Assembly (NCBI GenBank): GCA_012959965.1
Contig: DUCF01000090.1
Coordinates: 1-58,123 of the forward strand
Length of the DNA stretch: 58,123 bases
Source of the DNA: Candidatus Thioglobus sp.
GTDB taxonomy: Bacteria > Pseudomonadota > Gammaproteobacteria > PS1 > Pseudothioglobaceae
Direction of reading: 5' to 3'
This document shows positions 19,454-29,583 of the stretch, piece after piece. The notes beneath the pieces are model-generated. The model had not been told where the DNA came from, made no database searches, and saw only the letters and a program-made list of their open reading frames with translations. A program made the position numbers and the translations under genes. How positions within the stretch are numbered: position 1 is the first letter of the stretch; the number at the start of each line of letters is the position of its first letter.

Positions 19454-19547
19454 AAATTTGCAGTAATTAGTCCAATTTACAGGATAAACTGCAAAAAATA
19501 CCTAAATTTTGCAGTTATTAAATTATTACAAAGCGATTTTGCAGCTT
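19454..19547. promoter_or_regulatory. Cluster of TTTGCAG operator-like repeats upstream of the liv promoter
   Basis: Four copies of TTTGCAG or its complement occur in 94 bases: 19457-19463, 19489-19495 (inverted), 19508-19514 and 19538-19544. Two of them form a perfect 10-bp dyad AACTGCAAAA-N10-TTTTGCAGTT (19487-19516). All lie just upstream of the -35, the usual place for an activator. The factor is not known. Confidence 0.6.
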
Positions 19548-19620
19548 CTGACTTATTAGGCTTTCTCATTATTGAGAGCCATGATGAGCCTTTTCCTTGA
19601 TATAGATATCAAAGAGAGCC

Positions 19621-20808
19621 TTACACGTATTGTCCCGCAGCCCAGCCGGACGACCAAGCCCACTGAAAATTATAGCCGCCCAACCATCCCGTTACATCAA
19701 CCGTTTCACCAATAAAGTACAAGCCAGAATGCTTTGTCGACTCCATCGTTTTCGATGACAAGCCGTTAACATCAACGCCTCCAGTGCACACCTCTGCAGT
19801 GCGCATTCCCTCTGTACCACTGGGGTGTAAAGGCCAATGATTAAGCAGTATAGAAAATCGTTTTAAATCGCTTTGTTTTATCTCGCCCAAAGTTAACTCA
19901 GCCAACTCAATTTCAAGCAAGGTATTTGCCAGTCTTTCGGCGAACCTTCTCGGTAATAACTCGGACAAAACAGTTTTAAGCGCGGTCTTTCCGCGTGCTT
20001 GCTGTGCCTCAAACAGTGCGCTCACAGCATCCACTTCAGGTAATAAATTAATCACAAGTTCGTCCCCTTTATGCCAATAAGATGACGCTTGCAGAGCGGC
20101 AGGCCCACTGATGCCTCGATGAGTAATCAACACTCCCTCTCTAAAGCTAACACCATTACACATAACAATCGCATCCAGTGACAAACCGGAAAGATCTTTA
20201 AAATACCGATCAATGTCATTTTGTTGAAAGGTGAAAGGCACAAGGGCTGGTTTGAATGAGTTGGATTTCACACCAAACTGCTTTGCAATTTGTAAGCCAA
20301 AATCCGTGGCGCCCATTTTGGGAATGGATGGCCCGCCTGTCGCTACCACAAGCGATGTAGAGCTGATGGTTTGGGCTTGTGTTGTTATCGTATATTTCTT
20401 TTCAAATTCTATTTTTTCTACAACACTGTCAAGCACAATAGCAACACCCGCTTGTCGACACTCATCGAGCAACATATCAACCACTGCGCCCGCTTTTTGA
20501 TCACAGAATAACTGCCCTAGCGTTTTCTCAGTCCACTGCAAATTATGCTTTTCCATGAGCGCAATAAAATCCCATTGCGTGTAACGCGACAAAGCGGATT
20601 TATGAAAATGAGAATTAGGCGATAAATAGGATTCCGGCTCAGTGTATAGATTAGTGAAGTTGCAACGACCGCCGCCTGAGATTAGAATTTTTTTACCGGC
20701 TTTTTTGGCCTTTTCAATCAAAACAACCTTGCGACCGCGCTTGCCCGCCTCAACTGCGCACATTAGCCCTGCTGCACCACCGCCAAGAATAACAACATCA
20801 ACGCTCAT
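19621..20808 (-). CDS. HI0933-family FAD-dependent oxidoreductase
   Basis: Flavoprotein of the HI0933/YhiN (BaiN-like) family, 395 residues. The N-terminal dinucleotide fold VVILGGGAAGLMCAVEAGKRG and the following KAKKAGKKILISGGGRCNFTN motif identify it. The C-terminus GETVDVTGWLGGYNFQWAWSSG closes the FAD site. The physiological substrate in proteobacteria is not established. It lies 8 bases downstream of the YciI gene and is probably co-transcribed with it. Confidence 0.93.
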   Translation of the reverse strand: MSVDVVILGGGAAGLMCAVEAGKRGRKVVLIEKAKKAGKKILISGGGRCNFTNLYTEPESYLSPNSHFHKSALSRYTQWDFIALMEKHNLQWTEKTLGQLFCDQKAGAVVDMLLDECRQAGVAIVLDSVVEKIEFEKKYTITTQAQTISSTSLVVATGGPSIPKMGATDFGLQIAKQFGVKSNSFKPALVPFTFQQNDIDRYFKDLSGLSLDAIVMCNGVSFREGVLITHRGISGPAALQASSYWHKGDELVINLLPEVDAVSALFEAQQARGKTALKTVLSELLPRRFAERLANTLLEIELAELTLGEIKQSDLKRFSILLNHWPLHPSGTEGMRTAEVCTGGVDVNGLSSKTMESTKHSGLYFIGETVDVTGWLGGYNFQWAWSSGWAAGQYV

Positions 20809-20816
20809 AGGGGTGA

Positions 20817-21116
20817 TTAAGGCAGTACTTTTTTAAATGTTTTGACGACAACACTCTGATACACGCCAGCAGCAACATAAGGATCGGCATCCGCCCAGGC
20901 CTGTGCAGCAATCAAGTCGTCAAACTCCGCAACAATAAGCGAGCCTGTAAAGCCAGCTTCACCGGGCTCATTAGTGTCAATTGCAGGGTGTGGACCGGCC
21001 AAAATTAAACGACCTTCATCCTTGAGTTGATTCAATCTTTCAATATGTGCAGGCCTTGCACTCATACGTTTTTCTAATGAATTCTCAACATCCTGAGAAA
21101 TAATGGCATATAACAT
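20817..21116 (-). CDS. yciI: YciI-family protein
   Basis: A 99-residue single-domain YCII protein of the dimeric alpha-beta barrel fold. The opening [21 protein letters not shown], then [19 protein letters not shown], and the conserved His-Asp pattern are typical. Its biochemical role is unknown. It sits between dapB and the flavoprotein gene on the same strand. Confidence 0.9.
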   Translation of the reverse strand: MLYAIISQDVENSLEKRMSARPAHIERLNQLKDEGRLILAGPHPAIDTNEPGEAGFTGSLIVAEFDDLIAAQAWADADPYVAAGVYQSVVVKTFKKVLP

Positions 21117-21135
21117 TACAGTTCTCTCTTAAAAT

Positions 21136-22699
<1,564 letters not shown>

Positions 22700-22830
22700 C
22701 CTTAATACTCATGTCTTTAATATAAAGCCAGATTATACCAACAGTACAAGTTTCGTAACAACTGAGCTGATGCCCTACTTAATACAACTTGGTTTCGTTT
22801 AAAATAGCTTTTGTTATTCACTTATACAAA

Positions 22831-22842
22831 GGTCTTAAGACC
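22831..22842. promoter_or_regulatory. 12-bp palindrome abutting the trpC start codon
   Basis: GGTCTTAAGACC is a perfect palindrome ending at the base before the trpC ATG (22843). AAAGG at its left edge is the only ribosome-site candidate, at an 11-base spacing, so folding or protein binding here would affect initiation. Confidence 0.45.
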
Positions 22843-23649
22843 ATGACAACTCAAACGCCAGACATACTCAAAAGAATCGTCAAGCGCAAGCACGAAGAAA
22901 TCGAGGAATCCATCAGGCGCGTCTCAGTAGAGCGAATGATGGAGCATGCCAACTTTGGCGACAAGCCAAGAGGCTTTTACAATACTTTGGCGGCGAAAGC
23001 CGAACGCGGCGAAAGTGCAGTTATCGCAGAAATTAAAAAAGCCTCGCCAAGCAAGGGCGTTTTGCGTGAGAATTTTAATCCGGTAGAAATCGCCGAAAGC
23101 TATGAAAAAGGTGGCGCTTGTTGCCTTTCTATTTTGACCGATAGAGATTTTTTCCAAGGTGACCCTCAGTATTTAATTAGAGCAAGAGCCGCTGTATCAT
23201 TGCCGGTAATTCGTAAAGACTTTATCGTTAGACCTTACCAAGTTTACGAAGCACGTGCAATGAGTGCGGACTGCATCTTGCTAATCGTATCCTGTCTTAG
23301 CGATAACGAACTTCTAACACTTTATGATTTAGCGACATCGCTCGGCATGGATGTATTGGTAGAGGTGCATGATTTGGCAGAATTAAAACGCGCCCTCACA
23401 CTGGACTTACCAATGGTTGGTATCAATAATCGCAATCTTCGTACTTTTGAAGTTTCTTTGCAAACAACAATCGACTTGCTCAGTGAAATTAATGACGACA
23501 CGCTGGTGATTACCGAATCTGGCATTTTATCTAGGGAGGACGTTGCTTTAATGCATGAGAATAATGTTTATGGCTTCCTAGTTGGCGAGGCATTTATGCG
23601 GCATGAAAGCCCAGGGCAACAGTTAAAGGAGTTTTTCTATGAACGTTAA
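22843..23649 (+). CDS. trpC: Indole-3-glycerol phosphate synthase
   Basis: Ring-closing decarboxylase of tryptophan synthesis. The chosen ATG at 22843 gives a monofunctional 268-residue enzyme beginning [22 protein letters not shown]; upstream in-frame codons would add a non-homologous 18 residues. Catalytic motifs include [13 protein letters not shown] (lysine of the phosphate/acid site), [12 protein letters not shown] and VITESGI. No trpF fusion as in E. coli. It is not next to trpD or trpG but is followed, with an 11-base overlap, by an OsmC-family gene. Confidence 0.95.
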   Translation: MTTQTPDILKRIVKRKHEEIEESIRRVSVERMMEHANFGDKPRGFYNTLAAKAERGESAVIAEIKKASPSKGVLRENFNPVEIAESYEKGGACCLSILTDRDFFQGDPQYLIRARAAVSLPVIRKDFIVRPYQVYEARAMSADCILLIVSCLSDNELLTLYDLATSLGMDVLVEVHDLAELKRALTLDLPMVGINNRNLRTFEVSLQTTIDLLSEINDDTLVITESGILSREDVALMHENNVYGFLVGEAFMRHESPGQQLKEFFYER

Positions 23650-24052
23650 AGTTAAATGGATTGACGGCATGATGATGGTCGGTGAATCTGGCAGTGGACA
23701 CGCTGTAGTAATGGATGGCCCGCCGGATGTTGGCGGCAACAACATGGGCGTTAGACCCATGGAAATGCTTCTTATCGGGATGGCTGGCTGCACCACGGTT
23801 GATGTGGTGAGCACGCTAAAAAAGATGCGTGAAAATATTGACGATTGTGTTGCTGAAGTGAGTGCTGAACGCGCCGACGATCACCCTAAGGTTTTTACCA
23901 ATATTCATATTCATTTTGTTGTTAAAGGCTCAGACCTCAATCCAACAAAAGTTGGGAAGGCAATCAGTCTTTCTGCTGACAAGTATTGCTCGGCCTCGAT
24001 TATGATGGCTAAAACAGCAAGCGTCACTCACGACTTCGAGATCGTAGAATAA
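23639..24052 (+). CDS. OsmC-family redox protein (YhfA-like)
   Basis: A 137-residue OsmC/Ohr-fold protein. The first cysteine is in [10 protein letters not shown] and the second in [10 protein letters not shown], the spacing of the OsmC/YhfA group whose better-studied members reduce organic hydroperoxides. Substrate not known for the YhfA branch. Its ATG overlaps the end of trpC, with AAAGGA 8 bases before it, and its stop shares a base with the next gene's ATG (TAATG). Confidence 0.9.
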   Translation: MNVKVKWIDGMMMVGESGSGHAVVMDGPPDVGGNNMGVRPMEMLLIGMAGCTTVDVVSTLKKMRENIDDCVAEVSAERADDHPKVFTNIHIHFVVKGSDLNPTKVGKAISLSADKYCSASIMMAKTASVTHDFEIVE

Positions 24053-24279
24053 TGTTTGGCTGGATCGGCACCGTCACCGGCGTTACAGGCGGCATCACTA
24101 TCGCTCTTAATACTTCTTACTCTAAGTATGCGTTTTTAGTTTTTTTGATCTCATCTTGTTGTTGGCTAATCCAAGGAATTAAAAATAAAGACAAGGCGTT
24201 AATCATACTTAATACCGTTTTTATGACAATTGATTTGATCGGTATTTACCGCTGGATTCTGCCAGATTTAATGGCTTAA
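24052..24279 (+). CDS. Small inner-membrane protein, PnuC/SWEET-like in size and topology
   Basis: A 75-residue protein with three hydrophobic segments (about 6-20, 25-43 and 50-70) and the C-terminal NTVFMTIDLIGIYRWI. The N..F...D..GIYRW ending recalls half-size transporters and PnuC-like proteins, but the similarity is too short for a firm call. It is translationally coupled to the OsmC gene. Confidence 0.6.
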   Translation: MFGWIGTVTGVTGGITIALNTSYSKYAFLVFLISSCCWLIQGIKNKDKALIILNTVFMTIDLIGIYRWILPDLMA

Positions 24280-24333
24280 TTGATGTTACAATTTTCCTCT
24301 ATTACACAAATAACTTAAGAGAAATAAATACAG

Positions 24334-24339
24334 TATAAT
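24334..24339 (+). promoter_or_regulatory. -10 element of the tRNA-Ser promoter
   Basis: A perfect TATAAT 11 bases before the tRNA. The expected -35 position (24311-24316, TAACTT) is weak. Confidence 0.5.
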
Positions 24340-24350
24340 ACGTTTTCTTT

Positions 24351-24442
24351 GGAGAGATGGCCGAGTGGCTGAAGGCGCGCCCCTGCTAAGGGTGTATAGG
24401 ATTTATCTCCTATCGAGGGTTCGAATCCCTCTCTCTCCGCCA
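24351..24442 (+). tRNA. tRNA-Ser (anticodon GCT)
   Basis: Class II tRNA with acceptor stem GGAGAGA/TCTCTCC, D-arm GGCCGAGTGGCTGAAGGC, anticodon loop CTGCTAA with GCT at 24385-24387, a long variable arm, T-arm GAGGGTTCGAATCCCTC and an encoded CCA end. It reads AGC and AGU serine codons. The close match to other gammaproteobacterial tRNA-Ser(GCU) leaves little doubt. Confidence 0.97.
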
Positions 24443-24449
24443 TAAATTT

Positions 24450-24472
24450 AACCCACTTAATGTGGGTTTTTT
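24450..24472 (+). terminator. Intrinsic terminator after tRNA-Ser
   Basis: AACCCAC-TTAAT-GTGGGTT followed by a T run, 8 bases after the tRNA CCA end. Confidence 0.88.
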
Positions 24473-24561
24473 ATTACTTACAGTAACATTCGAACCCGAC
24501 ATGGGGATTGTTTTCAGATTAGGAGTTAGTTAATCCACGCACATGGTATCTTATTAGCCCT

Positions 24562-25344
24562 ATGAGAACAGACACCCCTTTCGTTATTGCCGGCCGCACC
24601 TTTCACTCGAGATTATTAGTTGGTTCGGGAAAATACAAAGATTTAGAAGAAACTCGTTTAGCGACCGAAGCATCAGGTGCCGAGATTATTACGGTTGCCA
24701 TCAGACGAACCAATATTGGTCAAAATGCCAATGAAGAAAGTTTACTCGATGTTATTTCGCCTGAAAAATACACCATTCTGCCAAATACAGCAGGCTGTTA
24801 TAATGCCAAAGATGCTGTACGCACTTGTATGCTTGCACGAGAATTATTGGATGGCCACAATCTAGTAAAGCTGGAAGTCTTGGGCGATGAAAAAACACTT
24901 TATCCTAATATCGTTGAGACGCTTGATGCTGCCAAAACACTAATCAAAGACGGTTTCGATGTAATGGTCTATACCTCAGACGATCCAATCGTTGCCAGAG
25001 AGCTGGAAGAGATTGGCTGTTGTGCTATTATGCCACTTGCATCCTTAATTGGCTCAGGTCAAGGTATAGCTAACCCGTACAATATTAAGCTGATCAAAGA
25101 TCAAGCCAGCGTTCCCGTATTGGTTGATGCCGGCATTGGTTGTGCAAGTGATGCAGCAAAGGCGATGGAACTCGGTTGTGACGGTGTTTTGATGAACTCC
25201 GCCATTGCCAATGCAGATGACCCTTTGTTAATGGCAAGCGCTATGCAGTACGCTGTAAAAGCTGGCCGTGAATCTTTCCTCGCTGGCAGGATGATGAAAA
25301 AAGCTTACGCTTCTGCCTCCTCACCGTTGGAAAACATAATCTAG
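24562..25344 (+). CDS. thiG: Thiazole synthase
   Basis: Forms the thiazole ring of thiamine from deoxyxylulose phosphate, dehydroglycine and ThiS thiocarboxylate. The 260 residues match ThiG. The Schiff-base lysine lies in [10 protein letters not shown] (near residue 100), and phosphate-binding glycines occur in [11 protein letters not shown] and [12 protein letters not shown]. thiS is not directly upstream. Downstream, beyond the acuI/hxlR pair, is a decayed second copy of the last third of this gene. Confidence 0.96.
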   Translation: MRTDTPFVIAGRTFHSRLLVGSGKYKDLEETRLATEASGAEIITVAIRRTNIGQNANEESLLDVISPEKYTILPNTAGCYNAKDAVRTCMLARELLDGHNLVKLEVLGDEKTLYPNIVETLDAAKTLIKDGFDVMVYTSDDPIVARELEEIGCCAIMPLASLIGSGQGIANPYNIKLIKDQASVPVLVDAGIGCASDAAKAMELGCDGVLMNSAIANADDPLLMASAMQYAVKAGRESFLAGRMMKKAYASASSPLENII

Positions 25345-25403
25345 CTAGACTGCAGAAAACTTGAGAGTGTGGCAGCATCAATACTCCATCACACTTTACA
25401 TTA

Positions 25404-26378
25404 TTAAAGCTTAACCAAGTACCTTCCCACTGCTTTTGCTTGCAATATTTGTTGATAAGCCTGTTGAATTTCATCAAGCGATATTTCATCCACTAATTTA
25501 TTCAGGGTGTCAATCTTAAACTCATTGGCAATTTTTTCCCAGGCCTGCGTTTTTTTATCTAATGAGGCCTCAACTGAATCAATTCCAATCAACCTTACAC
25601 CTCTCAAAATAAAAGGGAATACATTGGTATTAAGTGAAATTGAGGCCACTAATCCACAACACGTAACAACCCCACCATACTTTACCTGTTTTAAGGCTTC
25701 AGCTAGTATATTTCCACCAACCGTATCAACAACTCCTGCAAATCTTTCTTTGCCCATTGGGCTTTTATTTTCCACATCAAACTCTTTTCTCAGGATAACT
25801 TCTTGAGCGCCGAGAGTTTTTAAGTAATCCACTTGTTGCTCCTTCCCAGAAAGTGCAATTACATCAAATCCAAGTTTGGATAAAATTGCTACAGAAATAC
25901 TGCCAACGCCACCGGTAGCACCTGTAACTAGCACTTCGCCACTTGTAATGCCATTATTTAACAACTCATTGATACTTAAAGCAGCTGTTAAACCAGCAGT
26001 TCCATAAATCATTAATTCCCTTAATGAGATATTATTTGGTTTCTTGATTAGCCAGGCCTCTGGAGCTTTTACAAATTCACTATGACCACCATTTGTGTTC
26101 ATCCCTAAATCATAACCAGTCATGAAAACTTCATCACCCGGATGAAATGCATCTGATCTGGATTCAGCAACAATGCCACTGACGTCAATACCTGTTACAT
26201 GTGGAAAAACTCTTGTCACACCCGGATTTCCTATTGCACTTAAAGCATCTTTATAATTTAACGATGAATAAGAAGTTTTAATTAAAACTTGACGCTCTGC
26301 CAAAACAGGTTTTTCAATTTCTTTAACACTTGTTGTAAATTTTTTCTCTTCGATTTTTTCCACTACAAAAGCTTTCAT
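25404..26378 (-). CDS. acuI: AcuI/YhdH-family quinone oxidoreductase (zinc-independent MDR)
   Basis: Medium-chain reductase, 324 residues, of the YhdH/AcuI type, which includes NADPH-dependent acrylyl-CoA reductase. Key segments are SSLNYKDAL near residue 38, the nucleotide loop TGATGGVGSI near residue 150 and the C-terminal QILQAKAVGRYLV. No zinc ligands are seen. AT-rich codon use differs from most neighbours. It is divergent from an hxlR-type regulator that probably controls it. Acrylyl-CoA reduction is one option; a general quinone/enone detoxification role is another. Confidence 0.88.
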   Translation of the reverse strand: MKAFVVEKIEEKKFTTSVKEIEKPVLAERQVLIKTSYSSLNYKDALSAIGNPGVTRVFPHVTGIDVSGIVAESRSDAFHPGDEVFMTGYDLGMNTNGGHSEFVKAPEAWLIKKPNNISLRELMIYGTAGLTAALSINELLNNGITSGEVLVTGATGGVGSISVAILSKLGFDVIALSGKEQQVDYLKTLGAQEVILRKEFDVENKSPMGKERFAGVVDTVGGNILAEALKQVKYGGVVTCCGLVASISLNTNVFPFILRGVRLIGIDSVEASLDKKTQAWEKIANEFKIDTLNKLVDEISLDEIQQAYQQILQAKAVGRYLVKL

Positions 26379-26428
26379 ATTTTTCGTCTCGATTTTTAAA
26401 TATTTTATTTTAGCTTAAATGAAATATA

Positions 26429-26464
26429 ATTATAAGAACTTACTTTTTAGTAAGGTACTATACT
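26429..26464. promoter_or_regulatory. Divergent acuI/hxlR promoters with dyad operator
   Basis: TATAAT on the minus strand (26429-26434) would serve acuI, and TATACT on the plus strand (26459-26464) would serve hxlR. Between them lies the perfect dyad CTTACT-TTTT-AGTAAG (26439-26454), of the TTACT-AGTAA type known from HxlR/YodB-family operators. A second imperfect dyad, TTTGAAAC...GTTTTCAAA, follows at 26466-26488. The placement predicts autoregulation and control of acuI. Confidence 0.6.
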
Positions 26465-26504
26465 TTTTGAAACTATTACGTTTTCAAATATAAACAGGAA
26501 AAAC

Positions 26505-26837
26505 ATGGATAAAAGCATGAATACAGCATTTGAGAAATGTCCGGTTGAAACCTCCATTGATGTCTTAGCAGGAAAATGGAAAATATTAATACTATGGTAT
26601 TTATTATCAGAAACAAAAAGATTTAATGAATTACAAAAGCTACTCCCAAGGACCACACAAAAGATGTTAATTCAAAAGCTTAGAGAGCTGGAAAAGGATG
26701 GTATAGTTCATAGAGAGGTTTATCCGGTTGTGCCTCCAAAAGTTGAATACTCGCTGACACCTTATGGACAAAGTCTAAAACCGATATTAAAAACGCTTTA
26801 TTTATGGGGCGAAATACACAAAGAAAGAAAATTTTAA
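26505..26837 (+). CDS. HxlR-family transcriptional regulator
   Basis: A 110-residue winged-helix regulator of the DUF24/HxlR type. It has [20 protein letters not shown], recognition helix region [21 protein letters not shown] and the wing [13 protein letters not shown]. Cys12 sits at the conserved N-terminal position used by thiol-based sensors such as HypR and YodB. It probably senses electrophiles or quinones and controls the divergent acuI gene. Low GC like acuI, so the pair may have been acquired together. Confidence 0.9.
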   Translation: MDKSMNTAFEKCPVETSIDVLAGKWKILILWYLLSETKRFNELQKLLPRTTQKMLIQKLRELEKDGIVHREVYPVVPPKVEYSLTPYGQSLKPILKTLYLWGEIHKERKF

Positions 26838-26844
26838 TTATTTA

Positions 26845-27060
26845 GTTGCGGTAATTCGTGACAATATCCAAGCCTGCTGATGTTATTGAAAGAACAGGTG
26901 TATTACTGGCCCCACCACCCCGGGGGGTCAAAAACGCCTCTGGCGAACACCATGCAACATACAATCAAAACCGGTCGTGAATCTTTTCTTGCGGGAAGAA
27001 TGATGAAAAAAAACTTGCACTTCTGCCCCCTTCCCTCACCCCTGGAATATTTAATCTGGC
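26845..27060 (+). pseudogene. thiG: Decayed 3' fragment of thiG
   Basis: Starting 7 bases after hxlR, the sequence follows the last third of the intact thiG (25111-25344). GTTGCGGTAATTCGTGAC corresponds to VPVLVD, then GTGTATTA to GVLM, and then the best-preserved part encodes [15 protein letters not shown] against [15 protein letters not shown]. The end reads PLEYLIW where thiG has PLENII-stop, the stop codon TAG being TGG here. Frameshifts and small deletions break the frame, including a CCACCACCCCGGGGGGTC segment. It cannot make a functional protein. Confidence 0.85.
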
Positions 27061-27072
27061 TTAAAAACGCTT

Positions 27073-27288
27073 TTATCGCCGCTTACAAAGCAATCCAATT
27101 AAGAAATATATAGCAAATCCACTGCCAATAAAAAAGAACAGCCAGCCAAGAGGAATAAAGCCAAACTTCTCTTGCAAAACACCCTTGCTATCTACATTAG
27201 AGCCTGCTGCGTTATAGACTAAAACACAGCCAATACTGAGTACTAGGAAAACAATAGCATATTTAAGAGGTGTGTAGTTTTTCAGCAT
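27073..27288 (-). CDS. Small membrane protein resembling DUF3955
   Basis: About 71 residues from the ATG at 27288 (an upstream TTG would add four). Two membrane segments flank a polar stretch containing GVLQEKFGFIPLGWLFFFIG, similar in layout to DUF3955 proteins. Function unknown. It lies 14 bases after a TfoX-domain gene on the same strand. Confidence 0.6.
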   Translation of the reverse strand: MLKNYTPLKYAIVFLVLSIGCVLVYNAAGSNVDSKGVLQEKFGFIPLGWLFFFIGSGFAIYFLIGLLCKRR

Positions 27289-27302
27289 ATTTACTAACAA
27301 TT

Positions 27303-27632
27303 CTATTTGGCTGGAAGTGTTAAAACATATTCGACACTCAAGTTTGTCCAGTATGCCAGCCCCTCATCGGACTCAAAGCCATCTGGCTCAACATAGACAA
27401 ATCCAGTCAGTGCTTTGCCCGTGAAATCCATCTCTTTCACGAAAGGTTTTTTTAAGACCCCTTGGTATTGATCCTTGCCAATACGAACCATAAGCTGGTC
27501 ATTTATCACACCGCAAGTCATATGACCATGCACCATAAAGACCAGACTACCAAACATTTTCTTTTCGCTTGAGAAAGGAATGACCTCAAATATATCCCTC
27601 AAACGTTCAGCGGTGCCTTCGTCAAACGCCAT
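27303..27632 (-). CDS. TfoX N-terminal domain protein
   Basis: A 109-residue protein made of the TfoX N-terminal domain alone. Typical segments are KKMFGSLVFMVHGHMTCGV, then LMVRIGKDQY and MDFTGKALTGFVYVEPDGF. It lacks the C-terminal domain of the competence regulator TfoX/Sxy, so regulation of competence should not be assumed. Such short proteins are common and their role is unclear. Confidence 0.88.
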   Translation of the reverse strand: MAFDEGTAERLRDIFEVIPFSSEKKMFGSLVFMVHGHMTCGVINDQLMVRIGKDQYQGVLKKPFVKEMDFTGKALTGFVYVEPDGFESDEGLAYWTNLSVEYVLTLPAK

Positions 27633-27779
27633 TCATATCCAGCCATTATTCAAATAATATCTATCTTATCGTTTTTTACGAGTCAACAATGTATCAATTT
27701 GAGATTTATTCGACAGCTTGCCGTATGCCAATAAGTTTTCGGGATAAAATAATTCAATGCTCATACTTGGCACAACTTA

Positions 27780-29174
27780 ATGACTACTCTCAGAAAGAAT
27801 ATAGTCTCCAATTCATCACCTCAATCTAGAGCCTGGTTTGTGGCTTTTTGGCAAGGGACTTGTCGATTTGTGATTAAAACTTTTTATAGTAATTTCGAGG
27901 TAACCGGTCATGAAAAAATCCCGGACGGCGTCGGAATTATTTTTTGCGCCAACCATGCCAACGCTCTTGTTGATCCTATTGTTATACAAGCCGCAACCAG
28001 TAAACAAATACACCCACTCGCACGCAGCGGGCTATTCAAAATGCCACTGCTCAAAACAATGCTTAAATTACTTGACGCTGTACCCATTTACAGAGCTCAA
28101 GATCCCGGCAATAAAATGGCAAAAAACGTGGATTCGTTTATTAAATGTTACGAAAAACTTGGCGAAGGCAAGACGATTATGATTTTCCCTGAAGGGGTAA
28201 GTCATTCAGATCCTACGATGCGCAAGGTGAATACTGGCGCCGCACGCATTGCGCTTGGTGCAAAAAAACTCAATGGAAAATCTCCTGTATTAGTACCAGT
28301 CGGCTTAACATTTAGTCACAAAGGGTTTTTTCGTGGCGATCTACTGGTGCAGTTTGGTGAGCCAGTTATTATAGGTGATGAAGAAAATGGTGATGATCGA
28401 CAGTCGGTTCAGGCAATAACAGAGCGTGTCAAGCTAGGAATTATTAAGATCACCCTTAATCCCAACTCATGGGAAGAATTACAAATTTTAACAAGAGTGG
28501 AGCGTTTTTATGCTCAGCGCCATGGGCGTGATGAAAACCTTGACCTGTCAGAACAATTTGACGCACTAAAGTACATTATTAAAGCACAAAGAATGCTGTT
28601 AGAGCATGAGCCAGAACGCGTCAAAACCTTAATCAACCACCTGCGCCTTTACGACAAACTTTGCCTATGCTGCGGCATCAAAGACTACCATCTTTCAATC
28701 AAGTATCAGCCCGGTGTGCTTCTCATGTACATCCTTCGTACTCTATTTAAGGTCTTGATCTCATTACCCGCCTCGCTCTGGGGAAAACTAAACAATTTCA
28801 TTCCATACCAATTGACTGGCAAAACATTTTTATTTTTTGCCAAAACACTCGATCAATACGACACCTACAAAATTCTAGCTGGCATGGTGTTGTTTCCGCT
28901 TTTTTGGGTCACACAAATTGCAATCGTCAACTACCTCTTAGGATCAAACTGGGCAATGACTTATTTCTTCAGTTTGATTATTAGTACAGTTGTAGAGCTG
29001 CAAATGCGCGGCAAATATCTGCGTGCCCTTGAAGATTTCAAAACCTTCTTTTTATTCCTCAGGAAGAGTCAAATTAGAGATTACTTAGCATCTAAGCAAA
29101 ATGAACTCGAAACGGAATTGGATAGTCTTGAAAATATAGCCGACGAGCTACTGGCCGAGCAGAAACAAACGTAA
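27780..29174 (+). CDS. PlsC-type 1-acylglycerol-3-phosphate acyltransferase family protein
   Basis: Membrane-associated acyltransferase of phospholipid synthesis or a related pathway. In 464 residues the N-terminal half carries the PlsC domain, with the catalytic NHANALVD (HX4D) near residue 59 and the acceptor-site FPEGVSHSD near residue 138. The C-terminal half adds two or three membrane helices (about 340-410) and a charged tail, as in larger PlsC homologues rather than the about 245-residue PlsC. The acyl acceptor is unknown. Single gene with no operon partners. Confidence 0.88.
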   Translation: MTTLRKNIVSNSSPQSRAWFVAFWQGTCRFVIKTFYSNFEVTGHEKIPDGVGIIFCANHANALVDPIVIQAATSKQIHPLARSGLFKMPLLKTMLKLLDAVPIYRAQDPGNKMAKNVDSFIKCYEKLGEGKTIMIFPEGVSHSDPTMRKVNTGAARIALGAKKLNGKSPVLVPVGLTFSHKGFFRGDLLVQFGEPVIIGDEENGDDRQSVQAITERVKLGIIKITLNPNSWEELQILTRVERFYAQRHGRDENLDLSEQFDALKYIIKAQRMLLEHEPERVKTLINHLRLYDKLCLCCGIKDYHLSIKYQPGVLLMYILRTLFKVLISLPASLWGKLNNFIPYQLTGKTFLFFAKTLDQYDTYKILAGMVLFPLFWVTQIAIVNYLLGSNWAMTYFFSLIISTVVELQMRGKYLRALEDFKTFFLFLRKSQIRDYLASKQNELETELDSLENIADELLAEQKQT

Positions 29175-29185
29175 GTACTAATCGC

Positions 29186-29512
29186 CTAGCCGCGCATCCG
29201 CATAAGTTCAGAGACTTCGAGAGAGCCGCCCACCTCCAGAAATGGGCATTTTTTTGCCATAGAAAGGACGTCATCCAAAGAATCGGCCTCAATGATTGTA
29301 AAGCCAGACATTGACATTTTACTACCCTCATTTACTGACCCATCTGGACTGATTGTACTTGTGCTAAGCAAAGGATTCATAGGGCTAACGGCCGCATCGC
29401 CAAGCCCTTCCAGCCAAGCCATATATTTTGTTTGGTGCTCTTTGGTATCTTCAGGTGTGGACACTTGATCACCATCAAACCCACCCGTATAAACAATAAC
29501 GTATTGTGACAT
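29186..29512 (-). CDS. YCII-related domain protein
   Basis: A 108-residue protein of the YCII-related family common near sigma factors and DGPF-domain proteins. It contains QYVIVYTGGF at the start, HQTKYMAWLEGLGDA, and the SGFTIIEADSLDDVLSMAKKCP segment. Good ribosome site (GGAG, 8 bases). It is convergent with the acyltransferase gene. Function unknown. Confidence 0.85.
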   Translation of the reverse strand: MSQYVIVYTGGFDGDQVSTPEDTKEHQTKYMAWLEGLGDAAVSPMNPLLSTSTISPDGSVNEGSKMSMSGFTIIEADSLDDVLSMAKKCPFLEVGGSLEVSELMRMRG

Positions 29513-29583
29513 CGTTACAACTCCATTTTAAATAACTAATAATCTTTTGATTCGCCCAGACACCGGTCAACGTACCTATTATA

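Noticed and set aside
24484-24502. TTCGAACCCGAC resembling a tRNA T-arm on the minus strand, just after tRNA-Ser
   Set aside because: Only the T-loop-like core is present; no acceptor, anticodon or D-arm can be drawn around it, so it is not annotated as a tRNA or remnant.
26880-27113. 77-codon open frame after hxlR
   Set aside because: Its protein-like part is the thiG tail; the frame exists because the remnant lost its stop codon and carries frameshifts.
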